A stretch of 64,000 bases of DNA from Bacteroides congonensis (GCF_900130125.1 NZ_FQXY01000010.1:248001-312000), one strand, 5' to 3'. Counted from the stretch's first letter, positions 26,713 to 36,516 are shown. Numbers and translations: made by a program. The notes: generated by a model not told the origin, from the sequence alone.

Positions 26713-28569
26713 ATGAAATCGAAACTATATATTATTATTTCATTTATATGTGTCAGCCTGTGCTGGCTATCATGTAATGATGACGATAAACATACAGGAC
26801 CCGCACCTGAAATATTGTTTATGACAGAGTCGATGTCTATCGACTTGAATAAAACGAATAATCCATCTATTGTTTGTGTTATCAACTCAGAAGTCGGACT
26901 TAAATCCGTTCAGAGCTGTATAGTGAAAGAAGGAGATATCGAAATGGAAATAGACAATCCTGTTACCAACTTCTTCAATAAGAACAGTTATTCTTTGTCA
27001 CAAACTCCTGTCTATACGGAAGATATGATTGGATTCAAAGTCTCTGCAACTGACATAAACGGACAAACATCCGTTTTGACATTACCTTTCAAAGTCATTC
27101 CATTACGTGATGCCCCGGTTGTTTCATTTAATGAAGGTATTAATGAAATTGATTACAGAGAAGGGGATCCGATGCCTTCTATTTCTGTGAGAGTAAGCAG
27201 TGAAGAAAACCTGCGATATATCGCTTTTTCTGAAGTTGTGAACAGACAAGAGAAAATCATACCCATCAATGGAAAAGACACACTGAAATTCACCAATAAC
27301 GAAAAAGAGTATGTGTTGAATCTCCAAGATGACGGTTTCCAATTTAAAGTAGGAACCACTGCCATCAAAATTGCGGCAGGAGCAGGCTCTTCCGATATGG
27401 TTAAAATAAAAATCGGAACATTGAAAGTCAATTTTGAGGAAATTCCCGCACCGGAAATCCTGTTTGATTCAGAAGGAGATCTTCAGGTAAATGAATTTGC
27501 CGACCTGACTGTCACGGGGAAAATAAACTCTCAATCCAAAGTTACTTCTGTTAGTTATTACAGAAAAACTGCTGAAGGCAAAGAACAAATAGGGGAAACT
27601 GTTCATCCGGACGAAAGTGCATACAACTTCTCTGTAACCCTGGAACGAGTTACGTTTGATGTACAGGCAGTAGTTATAGAAGCCACGGATCAGTTAGGTA
27701 AAACAACCACTATAGAAAAACCGATAAAGGTGAAAGAACTGGCACCCGCCCCGTCTATCATCCTCGATCAGACAGCCGAACAATTCAATGGGGTAAGTAT
27801 TGATGCTCTTATAGCATTAACCGGAAAAATAACTTCTGAAGCCGGAATAACATCCGTTGTAATTACCCAAACGACTCGTAAAGGAGAGGAAAGTACGAAC
27901 GAAATCCATATTACGAACGACAGAGAGGTGATTATTGACCAAAATTATACGGCAGATATAGAGTTAGCAGGTCTTAAATTAACGGCAACCGATATTAACG
28001 GCAAACAAAGCGTCATTTCGTATGATATACATGTAGGATACTACTATTATACAGTACTTATGTCATTGGATGGTGCGCCTAACCATGGAGATTCTACTCC
28101 AGGTTGCTTCTTCTCTGCCTCAGCAGCGAGAGCATTCGATTACTGCGATGGAAAAGACAATTGGCAAGAGGTTGATATTGCCTTCTCTTCTTACAGTAGC
28201 AATACAGTCATAAGAGTGGCTTCTTTAAAACAAAGCATAACCAAATTCAAACATGCAACATGCGGCTTGGATAAATGGGACAATGTGAAAGGCGTTTACT
28301 TCAGAACAGCCTCCAATATAAAGAGAAGCGGTTTTGATAAAGCTACCATAAACGATATGAAAGCGGAACGGCTTGCAACAGGCTTCGCGGAAGTGGCATC
28401 ACTTACCGAAGGTAACTTCGAAACGGCAACAGAAGCAGTCGGAGTATACGAAACGCCGATTAACGGGGTTGCCAAACGAGTAATCGTCACTTACGACCAC
28501 TTTGTAGAACGCACTACTCAAAATCTGGCAGCTTCCAAATTTATGATCAAAGTAAAAATTGAAAAATAA
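26713..28569 (+). CDS. Repeat-rich lipoprotein, probable surface glycan-binding protein
   Basis: Lipoprotein of 618 residues (signal ending LCWLSCNDD). Four Ig-like repeats of about 85-100 residues fill positions 30-450; three end with the related sequences ATDINGQTSVLTLPFKV, ATDQLGKTTTIEKPIKV and ATDINGKQSVISYDIHV, and the strands starting APEILF, APEILFDSEG and APSIILD mark repeat beginnings. The last 165 residues (from YYYTVLMSLDG) are a separate domain with aromatic residues (DYCDGKDNWQEVDIAF), possibly the glycan-binding module. No catalytic motif is seen. Position after susC-susD suggests a SusE/F-like or SGBP role. Confidence 0.7.
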   Translation: MKSKLYIIISFICVSLCWLSCNDDDKHTGPAPEILFMTESMSIDLNKTNNPSIVCVINSEVGLKSVQSCIVKEGDIEMEIDNPVTNFFNKNSYSLSQTPVYTEDMIGFKVSATDINGQTSVLTLPFKVIPLRDAPVVSFNEGINEIDYREGDPMPSISVRVSSEENLRYIAFSEVVNRQEKIIPINGKDTLKFTNNEKEYVLNLQDDGFQFKVGTTAIKIAAGAGSSDMVKIKIGTLKVNFEEIPAPEILFDSEGDLQVNEFADLTVTGKINSQSKVTSVSYYRKTAEGKEQIGETVHPDESAYNFSVTLERVTFDVQAVVIEATDQLGKTTTIEKPIKVKELAPAPSIILDQTAEQFNGVSIDALIALTGKITSEAGITSVVITQTTRKGEESTNEIHITNDREVIIDQNYTADIELAGLKLTATDINGKQSVISYDIHVGYYYYTVLMSLDGAPNHGDSTPGCFFSASAARAFDYCDGKDNWQEVDIAFSSYSSNTVIRVASLKQSITKFKHATCGLDKWDNVKGVYFRTASNIKRSGFDKATINDMKAERLATGFAEVASLTEGNFETATEAVGVYETPINGVAKRVIVTYDHFVERTTQNLAASKFMIKVKIEK

Positions 28570-28583
28570 TCAGACTGGAATCC

Positions 28584-28622
28584 ATTTGGTAGCAACTCTA
28601 TCCATAGTTGTTGCTACCAAAT
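28584..28622 (+). terminator. Intra-operon hairpin between binding-protein and metabolic genes
   Basis: ATTTGGTAGCAAC (28584-28596) pairs perfectly with GTTGCTACCAAAT (28610-28622) around a 13-nt loop. It lies in the 77 bp gap before the second MFS gene. No T tract follows, so it may be a partial terminator or mRNA-stabilising structure rather than a full stop. Confidence 0.55.
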
Positions 28623-28646
28623 AAAAACAAATTATCATAAATACAC

Positions 28647-29951
28647 ATGAGCCATACTATAAAAAAAGAGTCGTCTATCTACCCTATATTCATTATGGGA
28701 TTCCTATTCTTCATCTTTGGATTTGTTTCCTGGGTGAATTCCATACTGATTCCATATTTCCGAATAGGATGCGAGCTGAACCATTTTCAATCTTATTTGG
28801 TAACATTTGCTTTTTATATAGCTTATTTTATCATGTCGGTACCGGCTTCCTTCCTGCTAAATAAATTAGGAATCAAAAAAGGGTTGGCTACCGGATTATG
28901 GACAATGGCATTGGGAGCACTTTTATTCGTGCCCGCTGCATACACCAGAACATATGGTATCTTTTTGGCGGGTTTATTCATTTTAGGAACCGGACTAGCT
29001 ATTCTTCAAACTGCCGCTAATCCCTATATTACCAATATAGGGCCGATAGAAAGTGCTGCCAAACGAATCAGTATCATGGGATTATGTAACAAGTTTGCAG
29101 GAATAATCTCTCCCCTCATCTTTGCTGCATTGGTCCTGAAAGCATCCGATAATGAGCTATTCAGACAGCTCAACCAAAGTATCTTAGTTGGAGAAGAACG
29201 CACGGCAGTTCTCGACGAACTTATCGGCAGAGTTATGATTCCCTATGCAATCCTTGCATTGATATTGTTTATATTCGGATTATTCATTCGCTACTCATCA
29301 CTCCCCGAAATGAATCTCCAAAAACAGGAGAAAGAGAAAACCGCAACTTCACAGAAGAAGGACGGCATTTGGGATTATCCTTATCTGATACTAGGTGTTT
29401 TGGCTCTCTTTTTCCACGTAGGAACTCAGGTTATTGCCATTGATACTATTATCGGATATGCAGAAAGTATGAATGTAAGTCTTATTGATGCCAAACATTT
29501 TCCATCATACACTTTGATCTGTACATTGACAGGATATACGATAGGCGTATGCCTGATTCCTAAAATCATTTCTCAAACCCGGGCTTTACAAATTTGTACA
29601 GTATTGGGGCTATTGTTATCAACAGGAGTGGTGATGTTATCAAAACAAGTTGATTTCATGGGAATGCAAGTAGATATATCCATATGTTTCCTTGTGCTGC
29701 TCGGGCTGCCGAACGCATTAATATATGCCGGTATATGGCCTCTTGCCATCCATGACTTAGGACGTCATACCAACCTAGGCTCCTCGCTTTTGGTCATGGC
29801 ATTATGTGGCAACGCCTTCCTGCCGATGGTTTATGGGGCCATCGCTGATGTTTATGATGTACGTACGGGATACTGGGTATTAATTCCCTGCTTCATATAC
29901 CTTGTTTTTTATGCGATTTACGGTTATAAAATAAAAACATGGAGAATATAA
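28647..29951 (+). CDS. MFS sugar porter, probable GlcNAc importer (PUL 2 copy)
   Basis: Inner-membrane transporter of 434 residues and about 12 spans, closely related to the one at 14635: both contain FFIFG.VSWVNSILIPYF, the GIFL/SIFL..GLF segment and ALIYAGIWPLAIHDLGR. It ends 13 bp inside the nagA gene, again suggesting translational coupling. Probably imports GlcNAc released by the GH20 enzyme of this locus. Confidence 0.9.
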   Translation: MSHTIKKESSIYPIFIMGFLFFIFGFVSWVNSILIPYFRIGCELNHFQSYLVTFAFYIAYFIMSVPASFLLNKLGIKKGLATGLWTMALGALLFVPAAYTRTYGIFLAGLFILGTGLAILQTAANPYITNIGPIESAAKRISIMGLCNKFAGIISPLIFAALVLKASDNELFRQLNQSILVGEERTAVLDELIGRVMIPYAILALILFIFGLFIRYSSLPEMNLQKQEKEKTATSQKKDGIWDYPYLILGVLALFFHVGTQVIAIDTIIGYAESMNVSLIDAKHFPSYTLICTLTGYTIGVCLIPKIISQTRALQICTVLGLLLSTGVVMLSKQVDFMGMQVDISICFLVLLGLPNALIYAGIWPLAIHDLGRHTNLGSSLLVMALCGNAFLPMVYGAIADVYDVRTGYWVLIPCFIYLVFYAIYGYKIKTWRI

Positions 29952-31132
29952 AACTCATTAAGATATATAACTGCCGGGCGATAACAGCTTCCCGTATTCT
30001 ATCGGATGCTACTGTCATTGTAAAAGACGGCGTGATAGAAGAACTGACAACTGGTAAAATAGAAGTCAATGACGCAAAAGAAATCGATGGAAACGGCCTG
30101 TATGTTTCCCCTGGTTTTATAGACTTGCATACACATGGAGCCGGTAATCATGACTTCATGGACGGCAGTGTGGAAGCCTATTTGGAAGCAGCCCGTGTTC
30201 ATGCCTGTCATGGCACTACATTGTTATATCCAACCACCCTGACAAGTACCAATGACGCTCTTTTCAATAGCTTTGAGAAGTATGAGAAAGCATGTTCCTG
30301 CAATCACAACGGGGCAGCCTTTGGTGGGATACATTTAGAAGGCCCTTACTTCGCCCACAGTCAGCGTGGAGCACAGGATTCGAGATTTCTCAAAACTCCT
30401 GTTCCATCGGATTATCAGGAAATACTATCCCACACCAACCACATAGCCCGGTGGAGCATAGCCCCCGAACTTCCGGGAGCACTTGAGTTGGGAAATTATT
30501 TGGATAACAGAGGGATATTACCTTCAATCGCCCACACAGATGCGACTTATGAAGAAGTTCTGAAAGCATTTGATTGTGGATACCGGCATATCACCCACTT
30601 CTATTCCGCCATGTCAGGAATTACCCGAAAAAATGCTTTCCGGTATGCCGGTGTCATTGAGAGCGGTTATCTGATAAATGGAATGACTCTTGAGATTATT
30701 GCAGATGGAATACATGTACCTAAAAGCCTGATGCAATTAGTCTATAAAATTAAGGGAGCAGAAAATATTGCTTTGGTTACGGATTCAATGAGAGCCGCGG
30801 GTATGCCGGACGGAAAAAGTATCCTTGGCAGTATCGAAGAAGGACAAGAGGTGCTCATTGAAGACGGAGTTGCCAAACTACCGGATCGCTCGGCTTTCGC
30901 TGGTAGTGTAGCGACTGCTGACAGATTGGTGCGTACAGCCACTAAAATAGCGGAAATACCTTTATGTGACGCAGTCAGAATGGTATCGGCAACTCCTGCC
31001 GGAATAATGGATATCCAACAACATAAAGGTAGTTTGCAGAAAGGAAAAGATGCCGATTTGATTTTATTCAATGAGAACATCGATATTAAAATGACCATGG
31101 TCAAAGGAAATATTATATATGAAAACTTATAA
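29939..31132 (+). CDS. nagA: N-acetylglucosamine-6-phosphate deacetylase (PUL 2 copy)
   Basis: Second deacetylase, 397 residues, with all active-site motifs of the first: GFIDLHTHGAGNHDFM, IHLEGPYFA, SIAHTDATYEE, HITHFYSAM and LVTDSMRAAGMP. It overlaps the MFS gene by 13 bp and is 17 bp before nagB. Similarity to the copy at 15945 is high along the whole length at protein level while codon use is more AT-rich, so the two are old paralogues, not a recent tandem duplication. Confidence 0.95.
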   Translation: MENIKLIKIYNCRAITASRILSDATVIVKDGVIEELTTGKIEVNDAKEIDGNGLYVSPGFIDLHTHGAGNHDFMDGSVEAYLEAARVHACHGTTLLYPTTLTSTNDALFNSFEKYEKACSCNHNGAAFGGIHLEGPYFAHSQRGAQDSRFLKTPVPSDYQEILSHTNHIARWSIAPELPGALELGNYLDNRGILPSIAHTDATYEEVLKAFDCGYRHITHFYSAMSGITRKNAFRYAGVIESGYLINGMTLEIIADGIHVPKSLMQLVYKIKGAENIALVTDSMRAAGMPDGKSILGSIEEGQEVLIEDGVAKLPDRSAFAGSVATADRLVRTATKIAEIPLCDAVRMVSATPAGIMDIQQHKGSLQKGKDADLILFNENIDIKMTMVKGNIIYENL

Positions 31133-31149
31133 AACAAAAAACGAAAGAT

Positions 31150-31908
31150 ATGAAGATAGATAATTTATCAGTAAAAATCAGCGAAAACCGCATCTCAATG
31201 GGAATCCAGGCAGCTTCAGAAGCTGCCATATGCCTGAAACAATTATTAAAAGAAAAGGATATCGCTAATATTATATTTGCGGCAGCTCCATCCCAAAATG
31301 AATTTTTGGATGCTCTGAGTCAAATGGAAGACATAGACTGGAAAAGGGTAAATGCATTTCATATGGATGAATACATAGGGCTGGAAAAAGATGCACCTCA
31401 AGGGTTTGGTAACTTCTTGCAGAGACATATCTTTTCCAAAGTACCTTTTCGGAATGTTTTCTTTCTGAACGGTCAGGCGGAAAACATACAAGAAGCGTGT
31501 CGGGAATATACGTCACTCTTACAAAACAACCCCACTGATATTGTATTCATGGGAATCGGAGAAAATGGACACATTGCTTTTAATGACCCTCATGTGGCGG
31601 ACTTTCAAGATCCACATTTGGTGAAAGTTGTCGATCTTGATGAAAAGTGCCGACAACAACAAGTTAACGATGGATGTTTCGCCAATATTGACAAAGTTCC
31701 AACTCATGCGCTCACTCTTACGGTACCCGCCCTGTACAGAGCTGATTATCTATTCTGCATAGTGCCTGGAAAGACAAAGGCATGGGCTGTAAACGAAACA
31801 TTAAGAGGACCGGTGTCTCCCCAATGTCCTGCTTCTATTTTAAGAAATCATCCCCATGCCACATTATACATTGACAATGACAGTTCCAGTATATTTATGT
31901 CTAAATAG
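31150..31908 (+). CDS. nagB: Glucosamine-6-phosphate deaminase-like protein (PUL 2 copy)
   Basis: 252 residues, paralogue of the gene at 17137. It has FAAAPSQNEF, FHMDEYIGL and MGIGENGHIAFNDP, with the same Asp-to-Asn and Glu-to-Asp differences from E. coli NagB, and ends with CPASILRNHPHATLY. Six bp separate it from the GH20 gene downstream. Confidence 0.88.
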   Translation: MKIDNLSVKISENRISMGIQAASEAAICLKQLLKEKDIANIIFAAAPSQNEFLDALSQMEDIDWKRVNAFHMDEYIGLEKDAPQGFGNFLQRHIFSKVPFRNVFFLNGQAENIQEACREYTSLLQNNPTDIVFMGIGENGHIAFNDPHVADFQDPHLVKVVDLDEKCRQQQVNDGCFANIDKVPTHALTLTVPALYRADYLFCIVPGKTKAWAVNETLRGPVSPQCPASILRNHPHATLYIDNDSSSIFMSK

Positions 31909-31914
31909 ATTTAT

Positions 31915-34275
31915 ATGAAATACTTTATATCTTTATTATCTATTATCCTATTAGGAATCGGTCAGGTTCATGCTTACGGCAAGTACCCCATTATCCCCTA
32001 CCCCAAAGCCCTTCAGGCAATGGAAGGATACTTTATTTTTCAAAGTAATATGCAATTGTCAATACCTTCCAAGGATAAAGAGGTTCATCAGATTGCTACC
32101 GATTTCATAAATAGCTTATCTAAAGTATCAGGTTTGCAATTGACTATTGCTCAAGATAATATATATGCAGATATCGTCTTCACCCAAGACAAGTCTTTGG
32201 GTAAAGAAGCTTATCTATTAAACATATCACCTGAGAAAATCATTGTAAAAGCCGCATCACCTGTCGGTTTCTTCTATGCAGTGCAAAGCATCCTGCAGCT
32301 GTTACCAGCTGAAATCTGCTCACCTGATTTCATAGGAAATCAGGTGGTATGGCAGATTCCTTGTGCTCATATCGCAGATGAGCCCAGTTTCGGTTACCGG
32401 GGAATGATGTTGGATGTTGCCAGATATTTTATGCCCAAACAATATGTATTAGAATTTATAGACCGGTTAGCCGCCCAAAAAATCAATTATTTCCACTTTC
32501 ACCTGACAGAAGATCAGGGATGGCGAATTGAAATAAAGAAATATCCGCGTCTTACTTCAGTCGGGGCATACAGACCATATACTCAAACAGGGTACAAACA
32601 TTTTCATGCACCGGTTATTCCCGACGGAGTAGAACACCAAGGATTCTATACGCAAGAAGATATTAAGGAAATTGTGGCATATGCAGAGCAACGTTATATC
32701 ACGATCATTCCCGAAATAGAACTGCCAGGACATAGTTCTGCCGCAGTAGCTGCTTATCCAGAATTGTCCTGCGGAATAAAAAAAGAATATGAAGTAGTGA
32801 AAAACTTCGGCATTTTTGATAATGTTTTCTGTCCGAAAGAGACGACATTTCAGTTCCTGAATGATGTCTTCACTGAGGTTGCGGAACTTTTCCCCGGAAA
32901 GTATATCCATATTGGCGGGGATGAATGTCCCAAAGCGGCCTGGAAACAATGTAAACATTGCCAACAGTTAATAAAGAATTTAAAACTAAAGGACGAGAGT
33001 GGTTTGCAAAGCTATTTCATTCATCGTGTAGAAAAGATTCTGAACGCAAAGGGAAAACAACTGATTGGTTGGGATGAAATATTGGAAGGTGGCTTGGCTC
33101 CTAATTCAACAGTAATGTCATGGAGAGGTGAACAAGGTGGTATTAAGGCTGCCCAAGCCGGTCATCCTGTTATTATGATTCCTAATGCAGATACTTATTT
33201 AAATTATTATCAGGAAGACCCGGAATTTGCTCCGGTGGGATCCGGCAGTTTTCTCCCTATGGAACAAATCTATCGCTTCAACCCTTTATCCACGCTACTA
33301 AAGGGAAATTTAAGTCAGTACGTCCTAGGCACAGAAGCTGCATTATGGACACCATATATGAAAACCCCTCAAGTAGTGGATTACTATATGTATCCTCGTT
33401 TTTATGCTTTTGCGGAAGTTGCTTGGGGAACGAATAAGCCTGAACGTTATCAAGAATTCCTGACGAATCTCAATCCGCACTACAAACGTTTGGATTATCA
33501 GTCTGTCCATGCATGCCGCAATTATTTCGATGCCTATATTGACGGAACATTCAACCGCCGTACACAATCTTTCGAAATACGATTAAAAGGGATGATGCCC
33601 GGTTCTGAAATCCATTATACACTGAATGGGAATGAACCGACCATAAAAGATGCTACATATACCCAACCTATTAAAATCACCAGGGACACCCATATCAAAG
33701 CGGCCATTTTCAATAATGGTAAACAAGTTGGTAAAGTTACTCAGAAATCTTTCTTTGTAAACAAGGCGACCGGCAAAAAGACTTCTTCGAACGTAGCTTA
33801 TAGGTTCAAGCCTGATAATCCGGGAGCCAAAGATTACAGTGAATTTAATTTCTGCGGTCTGACAAATGGCATACGCGGTTACTTGAACCATGTGCATCCT
33901 TGGGTTGCCTTCAAGCCAGCCCGATACACCGAGATTGTTGTCGATCTTGATACCCTGACTTCTTTCAAAGAAATACGTTACGGAGTGATGAATGGATATG
34001 GGCAGGAAGCCGTTGCCCCCAAGTCGGTCGATATTGAAATTTCAAATGACTCTATTTCTTTCAAACGGATTGTTTCTAAGAAATTCACCTATACCATAGA
34101 AAATAAATGGCAAATGTTCGAGCAAAAGTTTAATTTTGAATCTCAAAAGGCACGTTATGTAAAACTGAGATTCAAAAACGGAAAGTTACCCCACAACTTA
34201 GGTGATTTTCCTGTTCCTAAAGAACGGGAAGGAGAACCGGGATTACTATTTATTGACGAAATTGAAATAAAGTAA
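31915..34275 (+). CDS. Multidomain GH20 beta-N-acetylhexosaminidase
   Basis: Exo-hexosaminidase of 786 residues. Order: signal peptide (to about 21), GH20b domain (to about 155), GH20 barrel (FGYRGMMLDVARYFMPKQY, HFHLTEDQGWRIEIKKYP, HIGGDECPKAAW with D336/E337, VMSWRGEQGG), a chitobiase C-terminal type beta domain from about 545 (IHYTLNGNEPTIKDATY), and a discoidin-like F5/8 domain at the end (CGLTNGIRGYLN, ARYVKLRFKNG). The accessory domains suggest attachment to polymeric glycan. It differs from the single-domain GH20 in PUL 1. Confidence 0.94.
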   Translation: MKYFISLLSIILLGIGQVHAYGKYPIIPYPKALQAMEGYFIFQSNMQLSIPSKDKEVHQIATDFINSLSKVSGLQLTIAQDNIYADIVFTQDKSLGKEAYLLNISPEKIIVKAASPVGFFYAVQSILQLLPAEICSPDFIGNQVVWQIPCAHIADEPSFGYRGMMLDVARYFMPKQYVLEFIDRLAAQKINYFHFHLTEDQGWRIEIKKYPRLTSVGAYRPYTQTGYKHFHAPVIPDGVEHQGFYTQEDIKEIVAYAEQRYITIIPEIELPGHSSAAVAAYPELSCGIKKEYEVVKNFGIFDNVFCPKETTFQFLNDVFTEVAELFPGKYIHIGGDECPKAAWKQCKHCQQLIKNLKLKDESGLQSYFIHRVEKILNAKGKQLIGWDEILEGGLAPNSTVMSWRGEQGGIKAAQAGHPVIMIPNADTYLNYYQEDPEFAPVGSGSFLPMEQIYRFNPLSTLLKGNLSQYVLGTEAALWTPYMKTPQVVDYYMYPRFYAFAEVAWGTNKPERYQEFLTNLNPHYKRLDYQSVHACRNYFDAYIDGTFNRRTQSFEIRLKGMMPGSEIHYTLNGNEPTIKDATYTQPIKITRDTHIKAAIFNNGKQVGKVTQKSFFVNKATGKKTSSNVAYRFKPDNPGAKDYSEFNFCGLTNGIRGYLNHVHPWVAFKPARYTEIVVDLDTLTSFKEIRYGVMNGYGQEAVAPKSVDIEISNDSISFKRIVSKKFTYTIENKWQMFEQKFNFESQKARYVKLRFKNGKLPHNLGDFPVPKEREGEPGLLFIDEIEIK

Positions 34276-34295
34276 AGATTAATATGGATAGAATA

Positions 34296-35348
34296 ATGAG
34301 AACCAAACAGTCACTTCTTTTAATTCTTGCCTGTTTGCTGTATAATTTGTCTTTTGCAGCAGAAGACCCGGCTCTTAAAGCAAAACTTAGCGAGAAACAG
34401 TTGCAACGGGCTGCCGAGTTTAAAAAGGTATTGAAGACCGGACAAGGATACAGAAGCGGAGTGTACATCTATACCAAGCGTAGTATTGATGACTATTTGA
34501 AAACACCGGAAGTATTAGCTGCACGTTTAGCCGTATTAGGTTTTACGGATGTATATTTAGGTTCAGAGAAGGCTCTGTCCGGCAAGTCTGACGACTACTT
34601 GAAATGGCAAAAAGCATTCATAGAAGAAGCTCACTTATATGGAATGAAAGTACATGCATTGAGATTAAGCAGTGCCCGTTTATATGTTGAGGATATGCGT
34701 GTGTTGGATGATTGTAAGTTAGTGATCGATTATAATTATTCAGTAAAGAAGAAACAACGGTTTGACGGTGTATCAGCAGACTTAGAGCCCCATATTCTCA
34801 AAAAAGGTTTTATTGACTATCCGAAAGGATTGACTTTATACTGGGATTCCAAAAATAATTTCGGTAAGGGAAAAGACAATGACCTACTATTGAAACGTAC
34901 AGTGGAAGTAATGAGAATGGCACAAAAGGAATTGAAACCACTTCCTTTGAGCCAGGCATTAGGATTCTTTTTTCAGCCCAGGGTAGATAACGGACTGCTG
35001 GAGCATGGAGGTGCAAAAGAGTTTTTACAATATTGCAACCAACTAATCGTCATGGCTTATAACTACAAGGCAGAACGGGTATTTGAAATGGCAAAACCCA
35101 TATTAGTAGCAGCTGGTGACAAAGAAAAAACGGTTAGTGTATGTGTTAAGACAAGTTTGGGCACAGTTGGAGATGAAGGTCCTATCACTTCTTTCCAAAC
35201 GCACGGTTGGGATTACATGATCAACGCCCTTCAATTTTTAATGGACAAATCTTCTCAGTTCGTATCCTTCAGAGGTATCGATATTTTCGAGTTTCAAGGT
35301 TTTGAAATGATGTGGAAAGACTATGAAAAGAATAATAACAATCATTGA
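34296..35348 (+). CDS. Divergent GH18-like TIM-barrel protein A
   Basis: Exported protein of 350 residues; the ATG at 34296 gives a clean signal peptide (MRTKQSLLLILACLLYNLSF), though an in-frame ATG at 34284 exists. The central motif FDGVSADLEPH places D157, D162 and E164 in the spacing of the GH18 DGxDxDxE strand, with Ser in place of the middle Asp. VMAYNYKAE fits GH18 strand 6 and SFRGIDIFEFQGFE the last strand. It resembles no GH18 subgroup I can name. The paralogue follows 3 bp downstream. Likely a glycosidase acting on GlcNAc-containing oligosaccharides of this locus, by context. Confidence 0.6.
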   Translation: MRTKQSLLLILACLLYNLSFAAEDPALKAKLSEKQLQRAAEFKKVLKTGQGYRSGVYIYTKRSIDDYLKTPEVLAARLAVLGFTDVYLGSEKALSGKSDDYLKWQKAFIEEAHLYGMKVHALRLSSARLYVEDMRVLDDCKLVIDYNYSVKKKQRFDGVSADLEPHILKKGFIDYPKGLTLYWDSKNNFGKGKDNDLLLKRTVEVMRMAQKELKPLPLSQALGFFFQPRVDNGLLEHGGAKEFLQYCNQLIVMAYNYKAERVFEMAKPILVAAGDKEKTVSVCVKTSLGTVGDEGPITSFQTHGWDYMINALQFLMDKSSQFVSFRGIDIFEFQGFEMMWKDYEKNNNNH

Positions 35349-35351
35349 TTC

Positions 35352-36443
35352 ATGAAACATACAGGAACATACCTCTCTTTATTCTTTTTATTATTTTTTG
35401 CCTCTTGCCAGACAAGCGAAGAACAAGAGGAGACCCCCAATAATGGAGGTACAGCTCCAAACAACCAAATTTTAGCTGAACAAGCTGATTTTACCACATC
35501 CGTAATGGACAGAGTAAAGCAGTTTCACGTCACTACTCACTCAACTAACTCCAACCAAAACGGTATATATGTATATTCTCAAACTATCAACAAATATTTG
35601 AATGCCCCCGAGAAATTAGCATCCCGAATCATTTTATTGGGATTCAATGAAGTTTATGTATCTACTCCGAAATCGACCTTATCCACTATAAACAGTAGTA
35701 ACTTCCAATGGATGAGAACATTTATTTCATTCTTACATTCACATAATATCAAAGTATTTGCTTTACTGTTGAGTAACCCCCAACTATATATCGACCAGGA
35801 TCTTCTTTATGAAGATCTTGGTAATTTGGAACTTTATAATCAAACAGTCTATAGCACTGAAAAGCTGGATGGTATCATGGCCGATCTTGAACCTCATACC
35901 CTGAAGTCGGGAGCTGAACAGGTTCCGGAAGGATTGGATATCTATTGGGACAGTAATCATCATTATGGTATCGGGAAAGAAAATGATCTGCTTCTTAAAC
36001 GCACACTTACTATTCTTCAACGAGCTTCTTTTAATTTATCCCCTCTCAATCTTAAAGAATCAGTATCTTTCCTGTATCAGCCTAAATATAATGAGGGACA
36101 GTTATCTTATGGCAGTACGACACAGTTTCTGCAACATTGTGAGTCTGTTCATGTCATGGCTTATTATAACCGTGCAGAAGTAATATGGAACCGTAGCCTT
36201 CCTTTACTCGGAAACGCAGATAAGCTCTATAAGAATGCAGTAAGTATATGCGTCAAAGTGAGTGTGAACACTTACGGTGACGAAGGTAACGAGAATACAT
36301 CTTTGCAACCCAACGGATGGAAATATCTGATTGAAACGTTGTCTGATATCTATAATCAGGGAAAACAACATCCAAGTTTTCGCGGCATGGACTTCTTTGA
36401 ATACAACGGATTGGAAATTATGCTCGAAAACATGCTCAACTGA
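35352..36443 (+). CDS. Divergent GH18-like TIM-barrel lipoprotein B
   Basis: Lipoprotein of 363 residues (signal ending LFFASCQTSEE), paralogue of the preceding gene throughout. Shared blocks include LGF..VY, ADLEPH.LK, YWDS...G.GK.NDLLLKRT, VMAY, VS.CVK.S..T.GDEG and FRG.D.FE..G.E.M. The motif is LDGIMADLEPH (D173, D178, E180), again with the middle Asp replaced (Met). Being a lipoprotein it may be at the cell surface, whereas protein A is probably periplasmic; a surface-then-periplasm division of labour is inferred. Confidence 0.6.
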   Translation: MKHTGTYLSLFFLLFFASCQTSEEQEETPNNGGTAPNNQILAEQADFTTSVMDRVKQFHVTTHSTNSNQNGIYVYSQTINKYLNAPEKLASRIILLGFNEVYVSTPKSTLSTINSSNFQWMRTFISFLHSHNIKVFALLLSNPQLYIDQDLLYEDLGNLELYNQTVYSTEKLDGIMADLEPHTLKSGAEQVPEGLDIYWDSNHHYGIGKENDLLLKRTLTILQRASFNLSPLNLKESVSFLYQPKYNEGQLSYGSTTQFLQHCESVHVMAYYNRAEVIWNRSLPLLGNADKLYKNAVSICVKVSVNTYGDEGNENTSLQPNGWKYLIETLSDIYNQGKQHPSFRGMDFFEYNGLEIMLENMLN

Positions 36444-36516
36444 ATTTAAACGGAGCAGTATTGTTGCTGGTTATAGAATAATTGTTTTTATTTGTATCGG
36501 TAATTGCAAATTGTTT

